A DNA stretch of 64,000 nucleotides from Kribbella sandramycini. Lineage in GTDB: Bacteria > Actinomycetota > Actinomycetes > Propionibacteriales > Kribbellaceae. The stretch lies in NCBI RefSeq assembly GCF_013131805.1, contig NZ_JABJRC010000015.1:1-64000 (forward strand), in the 5' to 3' direction. Shown piece after piece: positions 44,439 to 51,884 of this stretch. The position numbers were made by a program, and so were the translations under genes. The notes beneath the pieces were generated by a model that ran no database searches, was not told where the DNA came from, and saw only the letters and a list, made by a program, of their open reading frames with translations. The number at the start of each line of letters is the position of its first letter. The first letter of the stretch is position 1.

Positions 44439-46210
44439 TCCGTACCCATTCCGCAGGCTCGCTGCGTGCCGAGCACGCCGGGCAGACCGTGACGCTGGCC
44501 GGCTGGGTGGCGCGGCGGCGTGATCACGGCGGCGTGGCGTTCATCGACCTGCGCGATGCGAGCGGCACGGTCCAGGTCGTCATCCGCGACGAGGAGGTCG
44601 CGCACCCGCTGCGCGCCGAGTTCTGCCTGAAGATCGTCGGCGAGGTGAACGCGCGGCCCGAGGGCAACACGAACCCGAACCTGCCGACCGGCGAGATCGA
44701 GATCATCGCGACCGAGGTCGAGGTGCTGAACTCGGCCGACCCGCTGCCGTTCCCGGTCGAGGAGCACCACGCGACGCCGGTGAACGAAGAGGTCCGGCTC
44801 AAGTACCGCTACCTCGACCTGCGCCGCCAGGGCCCGGGTGCGGCGCTGCGGCTGCGCAGCCAGGTGAACAAGGCGGCCCGCGACGTCCTCGCGAACCACG
44901 ACTTCGTCGAGATCGAGACGCCGACGCTGACCAAGTCCACGCCGGAGGGCGCGCGCGACTTTCTGGTCCCGGCGCGGCTGCAGCCCGGCTCCTGGTACGC
45001 GCTGCCGCAGTCGCCGCAGCTGTTCAAGCAGCTGCTGATGGTGGCCGGCATGGAGCGGTACTACCAGATCGCGCGCTGCTACCGCGACGAGGACTTCCGC
45101 GCCGACCGGCAGCCGGAGTTCACCCAGCTCGACATCGAGATGAGCTTCGTCGACCAGGACGACGTGATCGCGCTGGCCGAAGAGGTGCTGGCGTCGCTGT
45201 GGAAGCTCGTCGGGTACGAGATCCAGACGCCGATCCCGCGGATGACGTACGCCGAGGCGATGGCGCGGTTCGGCTCCGACAAGCCCGACCTGCGGATGGG
45301 CCTCGAGCTCGTCGAGTGCACCGACTACTTCAAGGACACCCCGTTCCGGGTCTTCCAGGCCCCGTACGTCGGCGCCGTCGTGATGCCCGGCGGCGCGGAC
45401 CAGCCGCGGAAGCAGCTGGACGCGTGGCAGGAGTGGGCCAAGCAGCGCGGCGCCAAGGGCCTGGCGTACGTGCTCGTCGGCCAGGACGGCGAGCTCGGCG
45501 GCCCGGTCGCCAAGAACCTGTCCGAGGAGGAGCGGGCCGGGCTGGCCGACCACGTCGGCGCGAAGCCGGGCGACTGCGTCTTCTTCGCCGCCGGTCCGGT
45601 CAAGTCGTCGCGGGCGCTGCTCGGCGCGGCCCGGCTGGAGATCGGCCGTCGCGGCGGCCTGATCGACGAGTCGGCCTGGTCGTTCCTGTGGGTCGTCGAC
45701 GCGCCGCTGTTCGAGCCGGCCGACGAGGCGACCGCCGCCGGTGACGTCGCGGTCGGTTCGGGCGCGTGGACCGCCGTCCACCACGCCTTCACCTCCCCGA
45801 AGCCGGACTCGGTGGACACCTTCGACACCGACCCGGGCTCGGCCCTGGCCTACGCCTACGACATCGTCTGCAACGGTAACGAGATCGGCGGCGGGTCGAT
45901 CCGTATCCACCGCGAGGACGTCCAGAAGCGGGTCTTCAAGGTGATGGGCCTGACCGACGAGGAGGCGACCGAGAAGTTCGGCTTCCTGCTCGACGCGTTC
46001 AAGTTCGGCGCGCCGCCGCACGGCGGGATCGCCTTCGGCTGGGACCGGATCACCGCGCTGCTGGCCGGTACCGAGTCGATCCGGGACGTGATCGCGTTCC
46101 CGAAGTCCGGCGGCGGGTTCGACCCGCTGACCGCGGCCCCGGCGCCGATCACCCCGGCCCAGCGCAAGGAGGCCGGCGTCGACTTCAAGGCCGAGGCCAA
46201 GAAGTCCTGA
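44435..46210 (+). CDS. aspS: Aspartyl-tRNA synthetase
   Basis: 591 residues, bacterial type. N-terminal OB anticodon-binding domain (VTLAGWVARRRDHGGVAFID), class II core with motif 2 at YRDEDFRADRQPEFTQLDIE, the bacterial GAD insertion domain (about 290-420), and motif 3 with GGIAFGWDRITALL. In actinobacteria this enzyme is often non-discriminating and also charges tRNA-Asn; that cannot be judged here. GTG start overlapping the hisS stop. Confidence 0.96.
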   Translation: MIRTHSAGSLRAEHAGQTVTLAGWVARRRDHGGVAFIDLRDASGTVQVVIRDEEVAHPLRAEFCLKIVGEVNARPEGNTNPNLPTGEIEIIATEVEVLNSADPLPFPVEEHHATPVNEEVRLKYRYLDLRRQGPGAALRLRSQVNKAARDVLANHDFVEIETPTLTKSTPEGARDFLVPARLQPGSWYALPQSPQLFKQLLMVAGMERYYQIARCYRDEDFRADRQPEFTQLDIEMSFVDQDDVIALAEEVLASLWKLVGYEIQTPIPRMTYAEAMARFGSDKPDLRMGLELVECTDYFKDTPFRVFQAPYVGAVVMPGGADQPRKQLDAWQEWAKQRGAKGLAYVLVGQDGELGGPVAKNLSEEERAGLADHVGAKPGDCVFFAAGPVKSSRALLGAARLEIGRRGGLIDESAWSFLWVVDAPLFEPADEATAAGDVAVGSGAWTAVHHAFTSPKPDSVDTFDTDPGSALAYAYDIVCNGNEIGGGSIRIHREDVQKRVFKVMGLTDEEATEKFGFLLDAFKFGAPPHGGIAFGWDRITALLAGTESIRDVIAFPKSGGGFDPLTAAPAPITPAQRKEAGVDFKAEAKKS

Positions 46211-46228
46211 CGTTGCGTACTTGAGCAA

Positions 46229-46283
46229 CGCTCCTGGGGCGGTGGGACGGTGAAGTTCTTCATCTCCGCCCGCCCCAGGAGTG
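46229..46283 (+). promoter_or_regulatory. Long hairpin burying the ribosome-binding site of the next gene
   Basis: CTCCTGGGGCGG (46231-46242) is perfectly complementary to CCGCCCCAGGAG (46270-46281), extendable by a G-T and a C-G pair. The 3' arm contains the AGGAG ribosome site for the gene at 46287. A smaller hairpin, CGTTGC with GCAACG (46211-46230), precedes it. It could be an aspS terminator, although no T run follows, or a translational gate. Confidence 0.6.
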
Positions 46284-46286
46284 CTC

Positions 46287-47225
46287 ATGCTCAAACGTGT
46301 TCTCGCGTCGGCTGTCGCCGGCGCAGCGATCGGTGTCGCCGTGACCGTTCCGGCGTACGCCGCGCCTTTCACCACCACCGCGTCGAACCTGAACATCCGC
46401 TCCGACGCCTTTCTGTCGGCCTCGGTGGTGAAGGTGCTGGCCGGGCCGACGTCGGTCGAGGTCGACTGCCAGAAGTCCGGTGACTCGGTCACCGTCGGCT
46501 CCCGGACGACGACCTGGTGGGCGCATCTGCCCGCGCACAGCGGCTATGCGACGGTCGCCTACATCGACACCCCAGGTGCGAAGCTGCCCGGCGTACCGGA
46601 CTGCCCGCAGGATCCTCCGCAGACCGGTGACGTCACACTGGCCGACGTCCAGGCCATGTTCGGCAGCCGGATCGCGAACCCGTCGCTCGTCCAGACCGGA
46701 CTGCCGTCGCTGAACCAGGCGATGCGGGACGCGAATATCAACACCGCCCGCCGGAAGGCGGCGTTCCTGGCCACGCTCGTGCACGAGTCGCGGCTGGAGT
46801 ACAACATCCGCGAGATCGGCGACACCCGGTTGTACGGCGGCCGCGGGTACATCCAGCTCACCGGCGACTTCAACTACGGCCCGGCCGGCCGCTACTTCGG
46901 GATCGACCTGCTCGGCAACCCGGAGCTGGCCCGCTCGCTGCAGTGGAGCGCCCCGATCGCCCGCTGGTACTGGACGGTCGCGCGCAACATCAACCCGTAC
47001 GCCGATGCCCTGGACATGGGCCGGGTGAACGCTGCGATCGGCTACCCGGCAGGTTCCGAGGACACCCGGCGCTGTGACTCGTTCAAGAACGCGCTGCGCT
47101 ACCTGACCGGGTCGGTGCCGAGCGGCGTGAAGTGCACGCGCCCGGCCAAGATGTCCGGTGACACCAGCAAGCTCACCCGCACCCAGTTCGAGGCGCTCAC
47201 CAAGTCTCCGGGCACGGTCGGCTGA
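46287..47225 (+). CDS. Secreted GH19/lysozyme-like hydrolase with SH3-like domain, copy 1
   Basis: 312 residues. Signal peptide of about 25 residues (MLKRVLASAVAGAAIGVAVT). A bacterial SH3-like domain (about 28-95; ASNLNIRSDAFLSASVVKVL) follows. The C-terminal domain (about 110-290) is related to GH19, with catalytic-type HESRLEYNIREIGD and YGGRGYIQLTGDFNY. Probably a peptidoglycan or chitin hydrolase, as in phage-type GH19 endolysins. ATG 46287 preferred over GTG 46281 because AGGAG is correctly spaced. Tandem paralogue downstream. Confidence 0.85.
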   Translation: MLKRVLASAVAGAAIGVAVTVPAYAAPFTTTASNLNIRSDAFLSASVVKVLAGPTSVEVDCQKSGDSVTVGSRTTTWWAHLPAHSGYATVAYIDTPGAKLPGVPDCPQDPPQTGDVTLADVQAMFGSRIANPSLVQTGLPSLNQAMRDANINTARRKAAFLATLVHESRLEYNIREIGDTRLYGGRGYIQLTGDFNYGPAGRYFGIDLLGNPELARSLQWSAPIARWYWTVARNINPYADALDMGRVNAAIGYPAGSEDTRRCDSFKNALRYLTGSVPSGVKCTRPAKMSGDTSKLTRTQFEALTKSPGTVG

Positions 47226-47302
47226 ATCTGGGTCGAAGGGCTGGTCCATCAGGGTCGAAAGGGTTGCCGAGGGGCGGAGATCGGTGAAAAGTGACCGTAG
47301 AA

Positions 47303-47318
47303 AGTGGTCTATTGGAAG
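47303..47318 (+). promoter_or_regulatory. DasR-box half-site candidate
   Basis: AGTGGTCTA (47303-47311) equals the left half of the palindromic DasR-responsive element, as I recall it from streptomycetes (A-S-TGGTCTAGACCA-S-T). The right half (TTGGAAG) matches poorly. It is 48 bases before the second GH19-like gene. GTGAAAA (47284-47290) and TTTTCAC (47320-47326) flank it as a 7-bp inverted pair. Confidence 0.35.
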
Positions 47319-47358
47319 ATTTTCACGGATTTCCGTCCCTCCCGCCCTGGAGTTCCAG

Positions 47359-48330
47359 ATGATCCTTCGCCGTCTCAGTACCGCACTACTGGCCGGACTG
47401 GGCGTCGTCGCCGCCGGTCTGGTCGCCGCGACTCCCGCCCAAGCGGCGGTTTTCTCCACCTACGGCACCGGTGTGAACGTCCGCGCCGACGCCTACCTCA
47501 ACGCCACGATCGTCCGCACGCTGCCCGGCCCGACCCAGATCGACGTCGACTGCCAGAAGCGCGGTGATCGCGTCACCACCGGCGAAGGCACCAGCGAGTG
47601 GTGGGCCCACGTGCCCGCGCTCGGCGGTTACGTGTCGGTGGTCTTCGTCGCGATCCCCGAGGACAAGCTGCCCGGGGTCGCCGAATGCACGACCGAGCCC
47701 GAGCCGCCGTGGGTGGACGTCACCTACGCCGATATCGACGCGATGTTCCGCAGCCGGATCGCCAAGCCGGAGACGGTGAAGGCCGGGCTGCCGTCGCTGA
47801 ACCAGGCGATGCGGGAGGCGCAGATCAACACGCCGTACCGCAAGGCCGCCTTCCTGGCCACGCTGGTGCACGAGTCGCGGCTCGAGTACGACATCCGCGA
47901 GATCGGCGACACCCGGCCGTACGGCGGTCGCGGGTACATCCAGCTGACCACCGAAGGCAACTACCGCGCGGCCGGCAACTACCTCGGGGTCAATCTGATC
48001 GCCGAGCCGGAGAAGGCCAGGTCGCTGGAGTGGAGCGCTCCGATCGCCCGCTGGTACTGGACGGTCGCGCGCAACATCAACCCGATGGCCGACGCGCTCA
48101 AGATGGGCCGGGTCAACGCGGCGATCGGCTACCCGGCCGGCGCTGAGGACGGCCGCCGTTGCGAGAGCTTCCGGGTGGCGATCGCCTACTTCACCGGTCA
48201 GCCGGCTCCCGTGGTCAACTGCAGCCGCACCGGCAAGATGGAGGCGGACACCAGCGGTTTGACGCGCGCCGAGTTCGACGCGCTGGCCAAGCAGGAGGAC
48301 AGCCTGAGCACACAGGGCAGCCGCGGCTGA
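47359..48330 (+). CDS. Secreted GH19/lysozyme-like hydrolase with SH3-like domain, copy 2
   Basis: 323 residues with the same layout as its upstream neighbour: signal peptide 1-29 (ending TPAQAA), SH3-like domain (GVNVRADAYLNATIVRTLPG), and GH19-related domain with HESRLEYDIREIGD and YGGRGYIQLTTEGNY. The stretch WSAPIARWYWTVARNINP is identical in both copies. A 133-base gap separates them, so each may have its own promoter. TGGAG precedes the ATG. Confidence 0.85.
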   Translation: MILRRLSTALLAGLGVVAAGLVAATPAQAAVFSTYGTGVNVRADAYLNATIVRTLPGPTQIDVDCQKRGDRVTTGEGTSEWWAHVPALGGYVSVVFVAIPEDKLPGVAECTTEPEPPWVDVTYADIDAMFRSRIAKPETVKAGLPSLNQAMREAQINTPYRKAAFLATLVHESRLEYDIREIGDTRPYGGRGYIQLTTEGNYRAAGNYLGVNLIAEPEKARSLEWSAPIARWYWTVARNINPMADALKMGRVNAAIGYPAGAEDGRRCESFRVAIAYFTGQPAPVVNCSRTGKMEADTSGLTRAEFDALAKQEDSLSTQGSRG

Positions 48331-48337
48331 CCCTTTC

Positions 48338-48369
48338 GAGCCGGCCGGCCCCGCAGGGTCGGCCGGCTC
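48338..48369. terminator. Bidirectional terminator
   Basis: A 14-bp stem with one G-T pair (48338-48351 with 48356-48369) and loop CGCA. It lies between the convergent hydrolase and membrane-protein genes and can act on either strand. Confidence 0.75.
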
Positions 48370-48378
48370 GTCCGCGGT

Positions 48379-49188
48379 TTACCCGAAGGTCTTCGCCCAG
48401 ACCTGCTTGCCGTTCTCGTCCAGCGCACGGACGTCGACCTCGGACCGGCCGTGTTGGGCCTCGGCGCCGGGTAACGCGGCCGCGACGTAGCCGGACGAGT
48501 CCTCGACGTTCACCCAGAACCACGGCGATGCGCCTTCGGTGCCGCGGATCCGGAGCTCGACCCGAGTGACGGCCGGGTCGGTGCGGAACGAGTAGGACGC
48601 CCGGGCCTCGCCGTCGACGGTCGACCAGGCCCAGGTGCCGCGGACCGGTTCGTTGTACCAGGTGCGGTCCTCCAGGACGACGCCGTCGCGCAGGAACTCG
48701 CCGTCCAGGCACTGGTACCAGACGTTGGCGGGCCGGGTGACCAACGTGAGGTGCAGCCGCGGAAGGTCCCCGGGGATCTTGATCCAGCGGGCGCTGCGGA
48801 TGGTCTTCGCGGCCTCCGGATTGCCCAGGTGGTTCGGGTAGCCGTATGCGTTCTTCTTCGGGGTGAGGCACTCACGAGCCGCCGTGTCGATCTCCGGAGG
48901 GAAGGCAAGGCCGTTCTCCAGCGTCTGCTGCGGTGACTGGTCGGCTGGGAGCTGCACGATGCCGGCCGGGCCTGCTGGGCCGCCGCGAGACTGGCTCAGA
49001 CCGACCACACTGGCCGTGCTGATCGCCACTGCGGTGACGGCTGCGACGATCGGTACCCAGGTGAACAGGACACGCCGGTGCGATCGCGGCTGCTCCTGCC
49101 GACGCGCTTTGCGAACCAGCTCCTGCTTGAGGTCAGCGGCGTACTCCGGGTCGAGTTGCTCGACCGGCGGGGGAGTGGTGAGGTTCAT
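48379..49188 (-). CDS. Membrane protein coupled to ECF sigma factor, possible anti-sigma
   Basis: 269 residues. The cytoplasmic N-terminus of about 40 residues (QLDPEYAADLKQELVRKARR) is followed by a single membrane segment (VLFTWVPIVAAVTAVAISTA) and a 200-residue extracytoplasmic beta-rich domain (RLHLTLVTRPANVWYQCLDG; TRVELRIRGTEG). It overlaps the sigma-factor stop by 4 bases. Topology and coupling suggest a regulator of that sigma factor. The N-terminus lacks the zinc-binding HxxxCxxC motif of ZAS anti-sigma factors. Confidence 0.78.
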   Translation of the reverse strand: MNLTTPPPVEQLDPEYAADLKQELVRKARRQEQPRSHRRVLFTWVPIVAAVTAVAISTASVVGLSQSRGGPAGPAGIVQLPADQSPQQTLENGLAFPPEIDTAARECLTPKKNAYGYPNHLGNPEAAKTIRSARWIKIPGDLPRLHLTLVTRPANVWYQCLDGEFLRDGVVLEDRTWYNEPVRGTWAWSTVDGEARASYSFRTDPAVTRVELRIRGTEGASPWFWVNVEDSSGYVAAALPGAEAQHGRSEVDVRALDENGKQVWAKTFG

Positions 49189-49775
49189 CGGTTCTCCTCC
49201 AGCAGTGCGGGCAGACGACGGCGTGCCCGGGACAGCCGGGCCTTGACGGTGCCCTCGGCGACTCCGAGGACGACAGCGGCGTCCGCAATCGACAGCTGGG
49301 CCCAATAGACCAGTTCGATGGTCTCCCGCTCATGGCGGGGAAGGGCAGCCAGAGCTGCCCGAACGGCCCGAATGTGCTGCGCCGAGTCCACTCTGGCCGC
49401 TACGGCCTCGGAGTGGTCCGGGTGATCCAGTGGGGCTGGCTGACGCAGCAGAAACTGCGTTAACCGCCGCCGCGCCCGCGTGCTGTTCCGCAACTCGTTC
49501 CGCGCGATCGCCAGTAACCACGGCTTCGCGCTCCCGTTCTGCAGCGGGCCGGGGTCAGTGCGCCCGAACTGCCGCCACGCCGTCACGAAAGTGGCCTGTA
49601 CGGCGTCGTCGGCGTACGCGTAGGAGCCGGTATGCCGCACTGCGTAGGCGTGCACCGCCCCGGCGTACCGGCTGAACAACTCCCCGAGCGCCTCCGGGTC
49701 CCGCGCCCGCAGCGCGTCCCAGAGGTCCTCGTCCCCGCCCACCGGCGGCGCATGGTCCGTCCGCCGCGAAGTCAT
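49185..49775 (-). CDS. ECF-type RNA polymerase sigma factor
   Basis: 196 residues. Region 2 contains YADDAVQATFVTAWRQFGRT. Region 4 contains LPRHERETIELVYWAQLSIA and GTVKARLSRARRRLP. No extra C-terminal domain. Two ATGs are possible, 49781 and 49775. The second is better spaced from AGGGG. Coupled to the downstream membrane protein, the standard layout for an ECF sigma factor and its controller. Confidence 0.9.
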   Translation of the reverse strand: MTSRRTDHAPPVGGDEDLWDALRARDPEALGELFSRYAGAVHAYAVRHTGSYAYADDAVQATFVTAWRQFGRTDPGPLQNGSAKPWLLAIARNELRNSTRARRRLTQFLLRQPAPLDHPDHSEAVAARVDSAQHIRAVRAALAALPRHERETIELVYWAQLSIADAAVVLGVAEGTVKARLSRARRRLPALLEENR

Positions 49776-49832
49776 CGTCATACCCCTAAAGGTCCGCACC
49801 CGCCTGTCCGGTTGCAGTACTACCATCGCAGC

Positions 49833-50285
49833 ATGGTGCCGGTGGACCTCTTGGCGCACCTGCGCCGCGCACGTGACACGGCCGACCGCCACTTCGCCGA
49901 GCCGCTCGATCTGGCCGCGCTGGCCCGGGCGGCCGGGGTATCGAAGTACCACTTCCTGCGGTGCTTCGCGGCCGAGTACGGCGAGACGCCGATGCAGTAC
50001 GTGACCCGGCGACGCATCGAGCGCGCTGCCGACCTCCTCCGGGCGACCAACTTGACGGTCACCGAGGTGTGCACGCTGGTCGGCTACAGCAGTCTGGGCA
50101 CGTTCTCGCGGCGCTTCCGTGAACTGGTGGGGACGACGCCCACGGCGTACCAGCAGACCCAGGCCGGTGCCCGGATCCCAGGGTGCTTCGTCTTCATGCT
50201 GGGGCTGGACTCCGCAATTCCGGAGAAGCAACCGCGGCGGACGGACGCCTACGGTCGGAGTCTTACCGAGGAGGAGCAACTGTGA
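49833..50285 (+). CDS. AraC-family regulator
   Basis: 150 residues: a bare AraC DNA-binding domain at 5-105 (LDLAALARAAGVSKYHFLRC; VCTLVGYSSLGTFSRRFREL) with a 45-residue tail. No separate sensor domain. Its stop overlaps the VOC gene start by 4 bases. Similar AraC-VOC pairs are common in actinobacteria, where the VOC protein may modify or bind the inducer. Confidence 0.88.
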   Translation: MVPVDLLAHLRRARDTADRHFAEPLDLAALARAAGVSKYHFLRCFAAEYGETPMQYVTRRRIERAADLLRATNLTVTEVCTLVGYSSLGTFSRRFRELVGTTPTAYQQTQAGARIPGCFVFMLGLDSAIPEKQPRRTDAYGRSLTEEEQL

Positions 50286-50710
50286 TCACCAACGTGCATC
50301 TGGTCACCGTCTACGTGAACGACATCGACGAGGCCAAGGCGTTCTACACCGACAAGCTCGGCTTCGTGCTGAAGACCGACATCACGCTCAGCGCCGACTT
50401 CCGCTGGGTCACCGTGCACCAGGCCGACCACCCCGAGCTGGAGCTGGCCCTGATGCTGCCCGGCCCGCCGATGGACGCCGAGTCCGCGGACGCGGTCCGC
50501 CGGATCGTCGCCAAGGGCATGATGCACGGCGTCGGCCTGGCCACCGACGACTGCCACAAGACCTTCGCCGAGCTGGTCGCCAACGGCGTCGAATACCTCC
50601 AGGAACCCTCCGAACGCCCCTACGGCATCGAGGCCGTCCTCCGCGACAACTCGGGCAACTGGCTGGTCCTGGTGGAGCAGCGCCCGTACAGCCCGGCTGA
50701 CTTCGGCTGA
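50282..50710 (+). CDS. VOC-family (glyoxalase/bleomycin-resistance-like) protein
   Basis: 142 residues with two beta-alpha-beta-beta-beta halves: VHLVTVYVNDIDEAKAFYTD at the start and VEYLQEPSERPYGIEAVLRD with DNSGNWLVLVEQ at the end. Candidate metal ligands are His6, Glu near 56-58 and the Glu in VLVEQ. Could be a dioxygenase, lyase or binding protein; substrate unknown. GTG start after GAGGAGGAGC, coupled to the AraC gene. Confidence 0.87.
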   Translation: MITNVHLVTVYVNDIDEAKAFYTDKLGFVLKTDITLSADFRWVTVHQADHPELELALMLPGPPMDAESADAVRRIVAKGMMHGVGLATDDCHKTFAELVANGVEYLQEPSERPYGIEAVLRDNSGNWLVLVEQRPYSPADFG

Positions 50711-50827
50711 GGCACTGCGAGTGAAGTGAGAGCGGACTGCGAGCGCCGGTGGCTGTACTGAGGCCGGCTCCCGCCGGGGGCCGCCGCGACGGGAGGTCGC
50801 GGCTGGACAGCCCGGGAGGGACCTCGC

Positions 50828-51841
50828 ATGGGAGAGCTGGCGCAAGTACGGGAGAAGACGTGGGAGCCGGCGGTGCGCGCCGTACCGGCCGGACGGACTC
50901 GGCTGGTGCTGGGCGACCTGGACGCCGTCCAGGTGCGGGTGGTGTCGCCGCCGATCACCAGCCTGACCGCCATTCTGGTGGACGCCGTCGGAGGCCCGCG
51001 CCAAGGCGTCCCCAGAGCCTGGACGACGGCGCTACGTCGTGACCTGCCCGGTGCGGCGGTGGCCGCCGTCGCAGCCCAGTTCGAACACGGCCTGCTGCCG
51101 GACTGCCTGACTCCGATGAGCACCGCGCCGATGGACGAGCAACTGGAGCGAATCGCCGACCTGAGCCCGCAGGAGCTGGTCGACAGCATCGACGCGATCC
51201 TCCCCGACAGCCCACCGGCGTCCTGGAACACCGCCCTCCGCAACCCCACCAGCTGGCTGGCCCACTACACCGCCGTCCTGACCGCCGCCTGGCGCGTCTA
51301 CCGCCCGATCTGGGCCGCCAGCACCCCACTGCGCGAACGCGAAACCGAACGCATCGGCCGCGCCGCAGTGACCGGCACCCTCGACCTCGTCCTCAGCACC
51401 CTCGCCCAACGCACCACCTACGCCGACGGTGTCCTCCACCTCCCCGACGCCCTCCCGTACCGCTCCGACCTGGCGAACCGCCCCCTCCACCTCGTCCCCC
51501 TGGTAGCCGGCACCCGCGCCTCCATCTTCAACCTCGACGACCCCACCCAAGCCTGGATCGGTTACCCCGTCCCCGGCTTCACCCCCACCACCCCCGCCCC
51601 CACAACCACCGACGTCCTCACCCTCCTCCTCGGCCCCGTCCGAGCCACCCTCCTCCGCACCCTCGAAACCCCCACCACCATGGGCGCCCTCGCCCACCGC
51701 ACCTCCCTCAGCCCCAGCCGAACCACCTACCACTGCACCCACCTCACCACCGCCGGCCTCATCACCCGAACCCGCACCGGCCAATCGGTCCAAGTCCACC
51801 GAACCCCCCGAGCCGAAGCCCTCCTCAACCTCCTCACCTGA
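50828..51841 (+). CDS. ArsR-like winged-helix regulator
   Basis: 337 residues. The N-terminal 260 residues form a domain of unknown fold. The C-terminal 75 look like an ArsR/DUF5937-type winged helix (MGALAHRTSLSPSRTTYHCT, HLTTAGLITRTRTGQSVQVH). GGGAGGGACC precedes the ATG. The last 600 bases are extremely C-rich and G-poor on the coding strand, unlike the first 300. A strong hairpin follows. Confidence 0.82.
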   Translation: MGELAQVREKTWEPAVRAVPAGRTRLVLGDLDAVQVRVVSPPITSLTAILVDAVGGPRQGVPRAWTTALRRDLPGAAVAAVAAQFEHGLLPDCLTPMSTAPMDEQLERIADLSPQELVDSIDAILPDSPPASWNTALRNPTSWLAHYTAVLTAAWRVYRPIWAASTPLRERETERIGRAAVTGTLDLVLSTLAQRTTYADGVLHLPDALPYRSDLANRPLHLVPLVAGTRASIFNLDDPTQAWIGYPVPGFTPTTPAPTTTDVLTLLLGPVRATLLRTLETPTTMGALAHRTSLSPSRTTYHCTHLTTAGLITRTRTGQSVQVHRTPRAEALLNLLT

Positions 51842-51847
51842 CCCCCA

Positions 51848-51875
51848 GCCGGGCCCTGCGCTCGCAGGGCCCGGC
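51848..51875. terminator. Bidirectional terminator
   Basis: A perfect 12-bp stem, GCCGGGCCCTGC (51848-51859) with GCAGGGCCCGGC (51864-51875), and loop GCTC. It lies between the convergent ArsR-like and Rhs genes. Confidence 0.85.
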
Positions 51876-51884
51876 CGGTTCAGG

